Below the pieces are notes generated by a model. That model searched no databases. It was not told the DNA's origin and worked only from the letters and a program-made list of their open reading frames with translations. Of a stretch of DNA of 38,409 nucleotides, positions 16,470-22,824 are shown one piece after another. The DNA comes from a virus. The first letter of the stretch is position 1. Every line of letters begins with the position of its first letter. The position numbers and the translations under genes are program-made. The stretch covers positions 1 through 38,409 of the IMG/VR virus record IMGVR_UViG_3300037584_000567. One strand, given 5' to 3'.

Positions 16470-16485
16470 TGGCACGTTTTTTGCT
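16470..16485 (+). promoter_or_regulatory. Isolated copy of TGGCAYG-N4-TTGCW motif
   Basis: The plus strand reads TGGCACG TTTT TTGCT, the full sigma54 consensus with GG-N10-GC spacing. It lies within the first transcribed bases below the late promoter at 16499-16527 and points toward the portal gene in antisense. It could be a chance match, an operator, or an antisense promoter. Confidence 0.35.
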
Positions 16486-16498
16486 TTATTATTGCGTG

Positions 16499-16527
16499 AT
16501 TATAGCACACTTTTTTGTAAAAGTCAA
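16499..16527 (-). promoter_or_regulatory. Late sigma70 promoter before scaffold/capsid genes
   Basis: On the minus strand: TTGACT (16527-16522), a 17-base spacer, then TATAAT (16504-16499), with TG one base before the -10 hexamer (extended -10). The -35 box overlaps the portal stop codon. It would give extra transcription of the 90-residue protein, zinc ribbon, scaffold and capsid genes ahead of the two terminators. Confidence 0.8.
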
Positions 16528-18497
16528 GTATTTCTTGAAGATTGTAGTTGTAATTCTGCAATTCTAGCTTTTGTGTCTATATCTTTCTCTTTTAAAGCCA
16601 CATTTGCTAGTTTTATACGTCTTTCAAACTCTTTTGAAGGGTCGTCTGCGTCTCCAAGGTACTTAGAAGCACTAGCAGCTATCTTAGCTTGTGTTTCTAC
16701 TGGTTTTAACTGTGTTTCTACCGCTTCACCTTGTGCTTTAGCCTGTTTTAGTTGTACATCAGCCTGTAAATCTGCTAATTCTAGCTGTGCTTTCTGTAAT
16801 TGTAGCTGTATAGCAGCTTGTTGTGACTGTGCTTCCTGTGGATTAGGTTGCATCATCTGCTGTAGCTGTTGTATTAGCTGTTCTCTGTTGTTTAAACTAG
16901 AGTTTTCTATGATTGCAGATAGAACTAATGGTACAATTGGTGATTCTGCACCTAGTGTTTTCAGTAAATTCATAAACTGCATCTGCTCATGCTCTCTAGC
17001 TATGATACCTAAATTACTAGAAGGAATAAAAATAAAGTCTTGTGCAGGATACTTCTCAGGTTCAAACTGCATAAACCTATGTGCAGACTTAGTTATGAAT
17101 GGAATTAAAAACTGCTCTTGAAAGTTTATTAATGTTCTCTTGTTTTTCTTTATGATTGATGATAATGCTACAGATAATCCTGCTCCTTCAGCAGTAGTCA
17201 TTGCTTGTAATGATGAACTATCTATTGTTCCTGTAGCCATTAGTAGCATATTCATAAAAGAAGTAGCAGTGTTGATGTTAGAGCCATCTACTGAACCTAT
17301 CTTGAATGGATATAGTATCTCTGCTGGATTACCATTAGTAAGGATAGTCTTACCAGGCTTTACTTCAAACCTAGCACCTCTAGGTAGTCTGGTAGCATCC
17401 ATAGCCATCATAGGTACTGTAGCTAGTGCTACGCTGTCAAGGTGTGAACGCACTTGAGCATCAATAGCCTTTTGCATATTGTAGCCCTTCTCAGCAATAC
17501 CACGACCCCAGAAACGATTAGGAACACTATCATTTTGAAAAGAAACAATAGGTCTATCTTTCATCATGTAAGGTGACTCTTCTGCTTTGAGTAAATACTG
17601 CTCATTAGCTATAACTACTATTCCTTCTACAAGGTCACTAAAGTCTGCTGCTTGAGTACCATACTCATCTGCTTGTTTGTTGAATACTTCTTCATACTTT
17701 TCTGAATCATCTTGATTCTCTATCATATACTTTGGTATGAGTCCATAGTATCTTAACAACTTAACTCTGTTCTCTTGATAGTCAGATACTTCTTGTGACG
17801 GTTCTAAATCAGTCTCTATAGCATACTGAGATAGGTCTGAGACTGTCTCATAGACTCCTGACTCCATTGCTGCTACTACAGAGTGGATAGATACCAATTC
17901 TTCAATAGCACAGCCTAGAGCCTCCTGTACGTTGCTTGCAGAAGGGTCTATCAAAAAGTTGTATGGTGTAACTGGTTTGAGTCCAACACAGAACCTCGTT
18001 TTTTCTTGTACTCCTACTGCTGTAATACCCATCTCTACTACTGGTTGCATAGCTGGTATTAGTTCTTTCTTTTCATATACAGTAATCTCACCAATACCGT
18101 TACCATAGATTGCAGATAGTAAAATAATATCAGAGATTGACTTTCTTACGTTACCTTTCTTAAAGTCTTCTATCATCTGACTACGAATCATCTGAATATC
18201 AATCTTTTGTGGATCAAAACCATCATCAGTAATATCAAAGAACTTCTCTCCTCTACCAAACACAGCTTCTTCTATTTCTGCTGTATGTGACTCTATCGCT
18301 TGTTGCAGTGCAGGAGTGATTATTCTGGCTCTTTCAGAATCTCTGGTTTTGTCTGCTGGGTCAAAGATACCTCTAAACAATCTTTCATACTCTTGCCACT
18401 TGTCCAGATAGTTTGTATCTCTGTGTACTTTCCATTGGTCACATTGACCTAGTACCCATGATACAAGAGGATTTACTGTTTTACTGTCATCATACAT
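16524..18497 (-). CDS. Portal protein
   Basis: A 657-residue protein starting MYDDSKTVNPLVSWVLGQCD. Portal features include the N-terminal LERLF-type segment (KWQEYERLFRGIFDPADK), RARIITPALQQAIESHTAEI at about 60-85, a central beta/helix region with FLIDPSASNVQEA, and a long Gln/Ala-rich helical C-terminus (about 560-650) as in podoviral portals that form a barrel. The portal is the dodecameric ring through which DNA is pumped by the terminase. It directly follows the large terminase gene. The length of about 650 is larger than T7 gp8 (536) and nearer to other marine podoviruses. Confidence 0.88.
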   Translation of the reverse strand: MYDDSKTVNPLVSWVLGQCDQWKVHRDTNYLDKWQEYERLFRGIFDPADKTRDSERARIITPALQQAIESHTAEIEEAVFGRGEKFFDITDDGFDPQKIDIQMIRSQMIEDFKKGNVRKSISDIILLSAIYGNGIGEITVYEKKELIPAMQPVVEMGITAVGVQEKTRFCVGLKPVTPYNFLIDPSASNVQEALGCAIEELVSIHSVVAAMESGVYETVSDLSQYAIETDLEPSQEVSDYQENRVKLLRYYGLIPKYMIENQDDSEKYEEVFNKQADEYGTQAADFSDLVEGIVVIANEQYLLKAEESPYMMKDRPIVSFQNDSVPNRFWGRGIAEKGYNMQKAIDAQVRSHLDSVALATVPMMAMDATRLPRGARFEVKPGKTILTNGNPAEILYPFKIGSVDGSNINTATSFMNMLLMATGTIDSSSLQAMTTAEGAGLSVALSSIIKKNKRTLINFQEQFLIPFITKSAHRFMQFEPEKYPAQDFIFIPSSNLGIIAREHEQMQFMNLLKTLGAESPIVPLVLSAIIENSSLNNREQLIQQLQQMMQPNPQEAQSQQAAIQLQLQKAQLELADLQADVQLKQAKAQGEAVETQLKPVETQAKIAASASKYLGDADDPSKEFERRIKLANVALKEKDIDTKARIAELQLQSSRNT

Positions 18498-18539
18498 ATT
18501 GTTTTCCTTTTAGGGGTGGTACACATAACGGTATACTAC

Positions 18540-19793
18540 TTAGTAGCCTGTTATCATGTCTAGTGGTTCATATTCTTCTTCTTCATAGTATGTAGTATAT
18601 TCTGGTATCTGTACCTGTGTGATATACGACAAAGCATCTATTAAATCATCATGCACCTGTGGGTTAGGAAACTGTAACAACTGATCTAAGAACTCTTTAT
18701 TCCATTCTCCTTTATTCAGAGTAATTTTACCATGCTCAAACCTACCCTGTAATGCCCATGTAATTCTATCAATCTTTTTCTTGTTTCCATGAGTTACATC
18801 TTCTACTCTGAAGTAGGTGTTGTATTGACGCATCATATCTGACAAGTAACCCATTACTGCATTTTTACCAATACCTTTTTCTATTCCTACACACAAAGGC
18901 TGAAAGTCTGTTACTGCTTGAAATATCTTAGAAGCAGTCTTCTTAATATCCCAACGACCATGTTCTATACTATGAACCCACCATCTATCTTCATCTACTT
19001 TTACTATTGCTATAGCGGTTTGGTCTAGTCTTTTCTTCCTAGCAGTGTTAGCATGAGCTACATCAGAGAATCCTGCAATATCACAAGCTATATACCATCT
19101 ACCTCTTTCTGGTTCTTGTTCATCATACTGTATCCAGTCTTCTTTGAATAAACCACCACTAGCAGCTTCAAAAGAAGCCATAAACTCTTGTCTGAAAGCA
19201 AAGCTAGACATTGACTTTCTAGCTGCTTCTATCTCTTTTGGGTCTAGTAAATCATTATCAAAAGAGTTAAAATGCCATGCTTTGAACTCTGAATCACCGC
19301 TATCGTTAGCGTAGTTGTATAAATCAAAGAAATGGTTTCTACCATAAGGTGTGCCTATAAACAACGCAGAGCCTTTCTGGTCAGCTAGAGCAGGTCTGAT
19401 AATAGTTTCCCATACCTCTGACTTCATAGAGCCATACTCGTCCATTACAACAAACTTTAGAGATACTCCACGCATTGTCTCTGGTCTATCTGCACCTTTC
19501 AATGATATTGTAGTACCATTGATGAGTTTAATCTGTAGATTATTAATATGACTAGAATCTACTACTGGGTGTCCTAACTCAAGAAGAGTAGACCACATTA
19601 CATCTCTAGCCTGTCCCTGAGTGTTGGCTATGTACCAGACATGACCTTTCTCAGTTTGAAGAGCATTAATAATTAATAACCATGCTGCTAGTCTGGATTT
19701 ACCAGTTCTTCTACCAGCTACTACTACTTTGAATCTAGTGGTATCATTCCATACCTTCTGTTGCCATGATAGTAACTTTACATCAAGCTCCAT
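18540..19793 (-). CDS. Terminase large subunit
   Basis: A 417-residue packaging motor. The ATPase domain has a Walker A motif AGRRTGKS at about residues 26-33 and a Walker B FVVMDEYGS with Asp118-Glu119. Residues 140-160 include ALFIGTPYGRNH, the coupling motif region. The C-terminal nuclease domain (from about 230) starts with YIACDIAGFSD, where Asp is a catalytic candidate, and includes a later DDLIDALSY. The protein pumps DNA into the procapsid and cuts concatemers. Its start overlaps the end of the putative small subunit gene by 11 bases. Confidence 0.93.
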   Translation of the reverse strand: MELDVKLLSWQQKVWNDTTRFKVVVAGRRTGKSRLAAWLLIINALQTEKGHVWYIANTQGQARDVMWSTLLELGHPVVDSSHINNLQIKLINGTTISLKGADRPETMRGVSLKFVVMDEYGSMKSEVWETIIRPALADQKGSALFIGTPYGRNHFFDLYNYANDSGDSEFKAWHFNSFDNDLLDPKEIEAARKSMSSFAFRQEFMASFEAASGGLFKEDWIQYDEQEPERGRWYIACDIAGFSDVAHANTARKKRLDQTAIAIVKVDEDRWWVHSIEHGRWDIKKTASKIFQAVTDFQPLCVGIEKGIGKNAVMGYLSDMMRQYNTYFRVEDVTHGNKKKIDRITWALQGRFEHGKITLNKGEWNKEFLDQLLQFPNPQVHDDLIDALSYITQVQIPEYTTYYEEEEYEPLDMITGY

Positions 19794-20259
19794 CAGAATC
19801 CTCTATTACTATAGGTTTTGGTTCTGCTGCTGATGATATGTTGATTGTTATTCCTTTGTTTAGTTGTTTGTCTTTTTCAAATATAGAAGTAGGTAATGCT
19901 CTATCCATTAGTAGCTTCAGTGCTGCCATCTGATGTGGGTGTTCATCAGTCATGGCTATGTCTATTGTTTTCTTGAGAACCCTGTCACCATTGGTAATGA
20001 GCATCCTAGCCATAAGTTCTCTAATCTTTTGTGTTTCTTCTCGTTTTGAGACAAGAGAACTCTTTTTTCTCTTTGTTTTGAGAGCAACATACTCCATTTC
20101 CTTCTTAGAGGGTCTACCAGGTCTTCTCTTTACTTTAGTGCCTACTGGTGTGAGAGTCTTGGCTTTAGTAGCGTATGTTCTTTTCTTCTCTTGTTCTATT
20201 GAGCTTTGAGTAGAGTCTTTTAACTCCTCCTCAATATTCTTAGAGTGTTCGATATCCAT
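19783..20259 (-). CDS. Putative terminase small subunit with AT-hook
   Basis: A 158-residue, highly charged protein and the first gene of the late array. Residues about 42-53 read KVKRRPGRPSKKE, a clear AT-hook (RGRP-like core with flanking basic residues) that binds narrow AT-rich minor grooves. A helical segment follows (EETQKIRELMARMLITNGDR and HQMAALKLLMDRALPTSIFE), and the C-terminal tail is acidic. Position immediately upstream of and overlapping the large terminase, size and DNA-binding character support a small terminase subunit that recognises the packaging site. There is no strict family signature visible, so the call is partly contextual. Confidence 0.65.
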   Translation of the reverse strand: MDIEHSKNIEEELKDSTQSSIEQEKKRTYATKAKTLTPVGTKVKRRPGRPSKKEMEYVALKTKRKKSSLVSKREETQKIRELMARMLITNGDRVLKKTIDIAMTDEHPHQMAALKLLMDRALPTSIFEKDKQLNKGITINISSAAEPKPIVIEDSDGA

Positions 20260-20404
20260 TGATTTCCTATACTCATTATATAGGTCAATATAGTTATAAT
20301 GTTCATAGTAATTTATAATAAGAATAATAAATGATTATTAATAATTAATTACTATGAAACTGAATGTCCAGTATGACTATATAGACTCTTTCTTCAAAAG
20401 CATA

Positions 20405-20433
20405 ATTCTAGCATATTTTTATTGATTTGTCAA
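20405..20433 (-). promoter_or_regulatory. Late-array sigma70 promoter
   Basis: Minus strand: TTGACA (20433-20428), 17-base spacer, TAGAAT (20410-20405), with TG one base upstream of the -10 (TGCTAGAAT). This is near consensus and extended -10. The leader to the terminase gene start at 20259 is about 140 bases. Confidence 0.8.
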
Positions 20434-20507
20434 CTACTTTTTTTAGTGTCGGTGTGGGTTCAGCATAAATACAACACTACAGCATACCCCCTCCCCCCAT
20501 ATCAATC

Positions 20508-20526
20508 AAGTTGGCATGATTCTTGC
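20508..20526 (+). repeat. 19-bp direct repeat, copy 1 (copy 2 at 20623-20641)
   Basis: AAGTTGGCATGATTCTTGC occurs exactly twice, 115 bases apart, in the control region. Each copy contains a TGGCAYG-N4-TTGC element. Exact repetition in non-coding DNA suggests a protein-binding site. Confidence 0.85.
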
Positions 20527-20527
20527 A
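20512..20527 (+). promoter_or_regulatory. Sigma54-like element A
   Basis: TGGCATG ATTC TTGCA: GG at 20513-20514 and GC at 20525-20526 separated by 10 bases. It differs from consensus TGGCACG-N4-TTGCW at one base. Direction rightward, toward the early genes. Confidence 0.6.
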
Positions 20528-20529
20528 TA

Positions 20530-20545
20530 AGCAATTTCTGTGCCA
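20530..20545 (-). promoter_or_regulatory. Sigma54-like element D (leftward)
   Basis: Minus strand reads TGGCACA GAAA TTGCT with GG-N10-GC spacing and one departure from consensus. It points to the late genes. With element B it forms an inverted pair (GCAATT-N4-TGCCA and TGGCA-N4-AATTGC) separated by 29 bases. Confidence 0.55.
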
Positions 20546-20574
20546 CAATAACCATTCAAGCAGCAGAGGTATTA

Positions 20575-20590
20575 TGGCATGATAATTGCT
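20575..20590 (+). promoter_or_regulatory. Sigma54-like element B
   Basis: TGGCATG ATAA TTGCT, GG-N10-GC spacing intact. Rightward, divergent from element D. Confidence 0.55.
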
Positions 20591-20626
20591 AGTGTCAACT
20601 AAAGTTTACAGTTGTAATTGTAAAGT

Positions 20627-20642
20627 TGGCATGATTCTTGCG
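20627..20642 (+). promoter_or_regulatory. Sigma54-like element C
   Basis: TGGCATG ATTC TTGCG, part of the second copy of the 19-bp repeat. The GG-N10-GC spacing is intact and the last W position is G. Rightward. Confidence 0.5.
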
Positions 20643-20655
20643 TGTGTTTCTATGT

Positions 20656-20692
20656 TGCACCACAACGTAGCATTATGCACAATCTTGGTGCA
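20656..20692. promoter_or_regulatory. NtrC-like binding sites (pair)
   Basis: 20676-20692 reads TGCACAATCTTGGTGCA, a dyad with TGCAC and GTGCA 7 bases apart. This is the spacing and almost the sequence of enterobacterial NtrC sites. 20656-20672 reads TGCACCACAACGTAGCA, a strong left half with a degenerate right half. The site starts are 20 bases apart, two helical turns. They lie about 110-160 bases upstream of leftward element D, the usual enhancer distance, and just downstream of element C. Confidence 0.45.
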
Positions 20693-20696
20693 TCTA

Positions 20697-20723
20697 ATAC
20701 TTTAGTATATTATACTTTAGTAT
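20697..20723. repeat. Tandem ATACTTTAGTAT repeat
   Basis: ATACTTTAGTAT occurs at 20697-20708 and 20712-20723, 15 bases apart. Each unit is near-palindromic. It could be a regulator or replication-protein site. Confidence 0.5.
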
Positions 20724-20802
20724 CAATCAGTTATCATAGTTTTAAACTATCAAATTAAAACAATTAATAGTTAAATAAAATACAATTAATTACATAAAAT
20801 GC

Positions 20803-20831
20803 TTGACATATAATTAGTGTATAATTATATT
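20803..20831 (+). promoter_or_regulatory. Early-array sigma70 promoter
   Basis: TTGACA (20803-20808), 17-base spacer, TATATT (20826-20831), followed by a strong GAGGAGGT ribosome site (20853-20860) six bases before the ATG at 20866. The spacing is canonical. An overlapping TATAAT at 20820-20825 is too close to the -35. Confidence 0.8.
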
Positions 20832-20865
20832 GTTAATACAGTATGTTTAAACGAGGAGGTATTAT

Positions 20866-21219
20866 ATGTTTAAAGTAGATTATTTTAATAAGAAAGTAAG
20901 AAATAATAAGAGACTAGCTGGACAATTAGCTGGTAAATATGAATTTTTTGGTAAACATAACAGATTTGCTATTGCGCCAGTACACACTAGATTTGATAAG
21001 GTAGATTGGTTCTGCTGGGATGCTGAAAAACTAGATAAATATCCACATCCTAGAACCCATCTCTACACTAAAGAAATAATCGGACAAAAAGATTCTTACA
21101 GAGAAGCAAGGGATTTTATTATCACTACCATTCAAAATGATCCTAAAGAAATTAAAGAAAGAAAAGAATTACTTTCTAGGATTGTATGTGAACACATAAT
21201 GACTAAAAGAATATATTAA
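20866..21219 (+). CDS. First early protein, unknown
   Basis: A 117-residue protein starting MFKVDYFNKKVRNNKRLAGQ, behind the strongest ribosome site in the window (GGAGGT) and right under the early promoter. It is basic at the N-terminus, with aromatic-rich HTRFDKVDWFCWDAEKLDKY in the middle and a helical C-terminus. It is probably the first protein made on infection and so a candidate for host takeover. No family recognised. Its 3' end is followed by a hairpin leader for the next gene. Confidence 0.7.
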   Translation: MFKVDYFNKKVRNNKRLAGQLAGKYEFFGKHNRFAIAPVHTRFDKVDWFCWDAEKLDKYPHPRTHLYTKEIIGQKDSYREARDFIITTIQNDPKEIKERKELLSRIVCEHIMTKRIY

Positions 21220-21236
21220 AAAGTAATTAATACATC

Positions 21237-21256
21237 GAGGATTCTTCGGAGTCCTC
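21237..21256 (+). ncRNA. Leader hairpin 1 (UUCG loop) between early genes
   Basis: GAGGATTC, loop TTCG, GAGTCCTC: an eight-pair stem with one G-U pair. It is not followed by a U-run, so termination is unlikely to be complete. It lies 36 bases before ATG 21292, and a similar leader precedes the next gene, so RNA processing or translation control is likelier. Confidence 0.6.
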
Positions 21257-21291
21257 TATTGTATTAATTTAACTTGAAAGGAACTAAACTA

Positions 21292-21918
21292 ATGATTAAA
21301 TATAACACTAGGGAAGAATGGCTCAATGGCGCTGTAAAGGAATTAGAGCCAGAATTAGTAAAGCAAAAAAAATTACTAGCTGGTAAATATCCACACTTCA
21401 ATAAACCTTTTCCATCGGTTAAGGTATCAGTAACACAACCCACTAGAGGTAAAGCAATTGGTACTTGCTGGAGCGATAAAGCAAGTAGCAAGGGGCACTT
21501 TGAGATATTCATAACCGCAAAAGAAGACAATCCAATGAGAGTTCTTGATATTCTCACTCACGAATTATGTCATGCTGTTGACGGTCTAATTAGTGGTCAT
21601 GGTACAGCGTTTAAACGTCTTGCTTATGCTGTTGGATTAACTGGTAAACCCACAGCTACAGAAGCTAGTGAAGAGTTTATAGAAAAATATAAACCTATTA
21701 TAGACTCAAAACTAGGTCAATATCCGCATGATAAAATGAAGCTAGAGAGTGGAACCAAAAAACAAAAGGCTAGATTAATTAAAGTTTCTTGCGTTGGTTG
21801 CGATAACAGTTATAGACAGACTCAAAAATATATAGACTTGTCAATTGATAAAAATTATCAGGTTTATGATAGAGACTTTGTTAGTATATGCCCTATCTGT
21901 AATAGTGACATGATATAA
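21292..21918 (+). CDS. SprT-like zinc metalloprotein
   Basis: A 208-residue protein. I use ATG 21292 (MIKYNTREEWLNG), just after CTTGAAAGGAACTAAACTA, rather than the TTG 18 bases upstream. Residues 90-94 are HELCH, followed by His103 in SGHG. Together these are the HExxH plus third His of SprT-like metallopeptidases. The C-terminal part has two CxxC pairs (CVGC and CPIC) that would form a zinc ribbon. SprT proteins cleave DNA-protein crosslinks or act near transcription in cells. Marine phages often carry small SprT-like proteins, with unproven function. A Zn-dependent role in degrading bound host proteins is plausible. Confidence 0.75.
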   Translation: MIKYNTREEWLNGAVKELEPELVKQKKLLAGKYPHFNKPFPSVKVSVTQPTRGKAIGTCWSDKASSKGHFEIFITAKEDNPMRVLDILTHELCHAVDGLISGHGTAFKRLAYAVGLTGKPTATEASEEFIEKYKPIIDSKLGQYPHDKMKLESGTKKQKARLIKVSCVGCDNSYRQTQKYIDLSIDKNYQVYDRDFVSICPICNSDMI

Positions 21919-21931
21919 TACTTGACATATC

Positions 21932-21954
21932 GAAGGCTCTCATATAGAGTCTTC
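21932..21954 (+). ncRNA. Leader hairpin 2, same layout as hairpin 1
   Basis: GAAGGCTCT, loop CATAT, AGAGTCTTC: nine pairs with one G-U. It stands 28 bases before the next ATG and, like hairpin 1, is followed by TATTRTRTTAA and CTTGAAAGGAA. A TTGACA just upstream (21922-21927) lacks a good -10. Confidence 0.6.
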
Positions 21955-21981
21955 TATTATGTTAACTTGAAAGGAAATAAA

Positions 21982-22218
21982 ATGGCATATCAATTTATAG
22001 CAACTACAAAAGAATGGCGTGATAAGGTAAACGGAAACAGTTATTTCTCATCCGTTGTTGAAGATTTAGAAGGTAATGTAGTTTTGAAGCTACCCTTTCA
22101 ATATGGTTATGGTTCTCAAAGCGAATACGAGATCGAAAAATCATTATCTGGTAAAATTAAATTTATCAAAATAAATGGCTGCAAGAAAAAAGAAGTTAAA
22201 CAACATGGAGGTAATTAA
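21982..22218 (+). CDS. Small early protein, 78 residues
   Basis: ATG 21982 (MAYQFIATTKEWRDKVNG) follows TTGAAAGGAAATAAA. Upstream in-frame codons to a TTG at 21922 run through the hairpin and are not likely coding. The product has an aromatic-rich start, a beta-like core (SYFSSVVEDLEGNVVLKLPF) and a Lys-rich C-terminus ending KKEVKQHGGN. No family recognised. It sits in the early run of small genes, which often interfere with host processes. Confidence 0.55.
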   Translation: MAYQFIATTKEWRDKVNGNSYFSSVVEDLEGNVVLKLPFQYGYGSQSEYEIEKSLSGKIKFIKINGCKKKEVKQHGGN

Positions 22219-22219
22219 A

Positions 22220-22303
22220 ATGAAATTAAATCATCATAAATACAAGCAGAATTTATATTTATTTATGTTGTTTTGTATTTTGTTTACTGGCGTTGTATTT
22301 TAA
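22220..22303 (+). CDS. 27-residue membrane peptide
   Basis: A strong GGAGGT stands 8 bases before ATG 22220. The peptide starts MKLNHHKYKQN and ends in a hydrophobic span (LYLFMLFCILFTGVVF). Stop TAA at 22301-22303, then the next ribosome site begins at once. The good ribosome site and tight packing support a real tiny early gene; function unknown. Confidence 0.5.
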   Translation: MKLNHHKYKQNLYLFMLFCILFTGVVF

Positions 22304-22321
22304 TTGAAAGGAGCAGAAACA

Positions 22322-22585
22322 ATGAATGAAATGACGGATTTAAACTATTACCAAAATATTCACTTTAAAGAGGGTAAAAGAACTTACATTCTTTGTTTGG
22401 TTATGGATTCAATGGTATATCGGCACATTGACCACAGCGACAACAACAGATTATACGGCAACATTTCAGCCGTAAAGCCTGAAAAATTAAAGAAAATATT
22501 TAAAATTAATACTAAAGAAGCAAAATTTTGTATTAAGAGGGCTAAAGACTATTTAAGCAGTAAAGGCTATAATAATTTTAATTAA
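22322..22585 (+). CDS. Small early protein, 87 residues
   Basis: ATG 22322 (MNEMTDLNYYQN) after TTGAAAGGAGCAGAAACA. Polar, with His/Asp-rich YRHIDHSDNNRLYGNI in the middle, and a basic helical C-terminus (KKIFKINTKEAKFCIKRAKD). No family recognised. The helical basic end could bind nucleic acid. Confidence 0.55.
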   Translation: MNEMTDLNYYQNIHFKEGKRTYILCLVMDSMVYRHIDHSDNNRLYGNISAVKPEKLKKIFKINTKEAKFCIKRAKDYLSSKGYNNFN

Positions 22586-22599
22586 AAGGAGTATAAACA

Positions 22600-22824
22600 A
22601 TGAGAAATAAAATAAAAGTAGTTTTAGATGTTACCAGCTTGTTTGTAGCATTTGCGGTTGTGATGTTTACTGCTGGTTCGATGTTTATTGGGATTGCTGA
22701 TTTTACGTTAAAAGACGTTATTATCGCTTGTGCTATAATATTCGGGATAGGGTGTTTAAACGTTTGGTTAATTATCCAACACGTTATTGAGTTTGTAAAA
22801 TTAAAAACAAAGGAGAATAAATAA
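22600..22824 (+). CDS. Two-span membrane protein
   Basis: A 74-residue protein with spans at about residues 10-32 (TSLFVAFAVVMFTAGSMFIG) and 38-62 (DVIIACAIIFGIGCLNVWLI), with a basic start and end (MRNKIKV, KLKTKENK). AAAGGAG stands before the ATG. Its stop overlaps the next ATG (TAATG). Early membrane proteins in lytic phages often exclude superinfection or block host transport; no family assigned. Confidence 0.65.
   Translation: MRNKIKVVLDVTSLFVAFAVVMFTAGSMFIGIADFTLKDVIIACAIIFGIGCLNVWLIIQHVIEFVKLKTKENK

Larger units (their letters stand above)
20260..20865. other. 606-bp divergent control region without genes
   Basis: No convincing open frame. Left to right it holds the late 5' leader (AT-rich), a late sigma70 promoter, a C-rich tract (20487-20498, CCCCCTCCCCCC in inverse-strand G-runs), four sigma54-like elements with an NtrC-like palindrome, a tandem ATACTTTAGTAT repeat, an AT-rich stretch, then the early promoter and its ribosome site. 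It separates the two arrays and is therefore the main transcription switch. Confidence 0.85.

Noticed and set aside
20487-20498. G-quadruplex in the control region
   Set aside because: Only two G-runs (on the minus strand) are present, while four are needed.
20820-20825. TATAAT as -10 box for the early TTGACA
   Set aside because: The spacer would be only 11 bases. TATATT at 20826-20831 gives 17 bases.
21922-21950. Second early promoter with TTGACA at 21922
   Set aside because: At 16-18 base spacing there is no good -10 hexamer, only TAGAGT-like sequence. The region is better explained as a hairpin leader.
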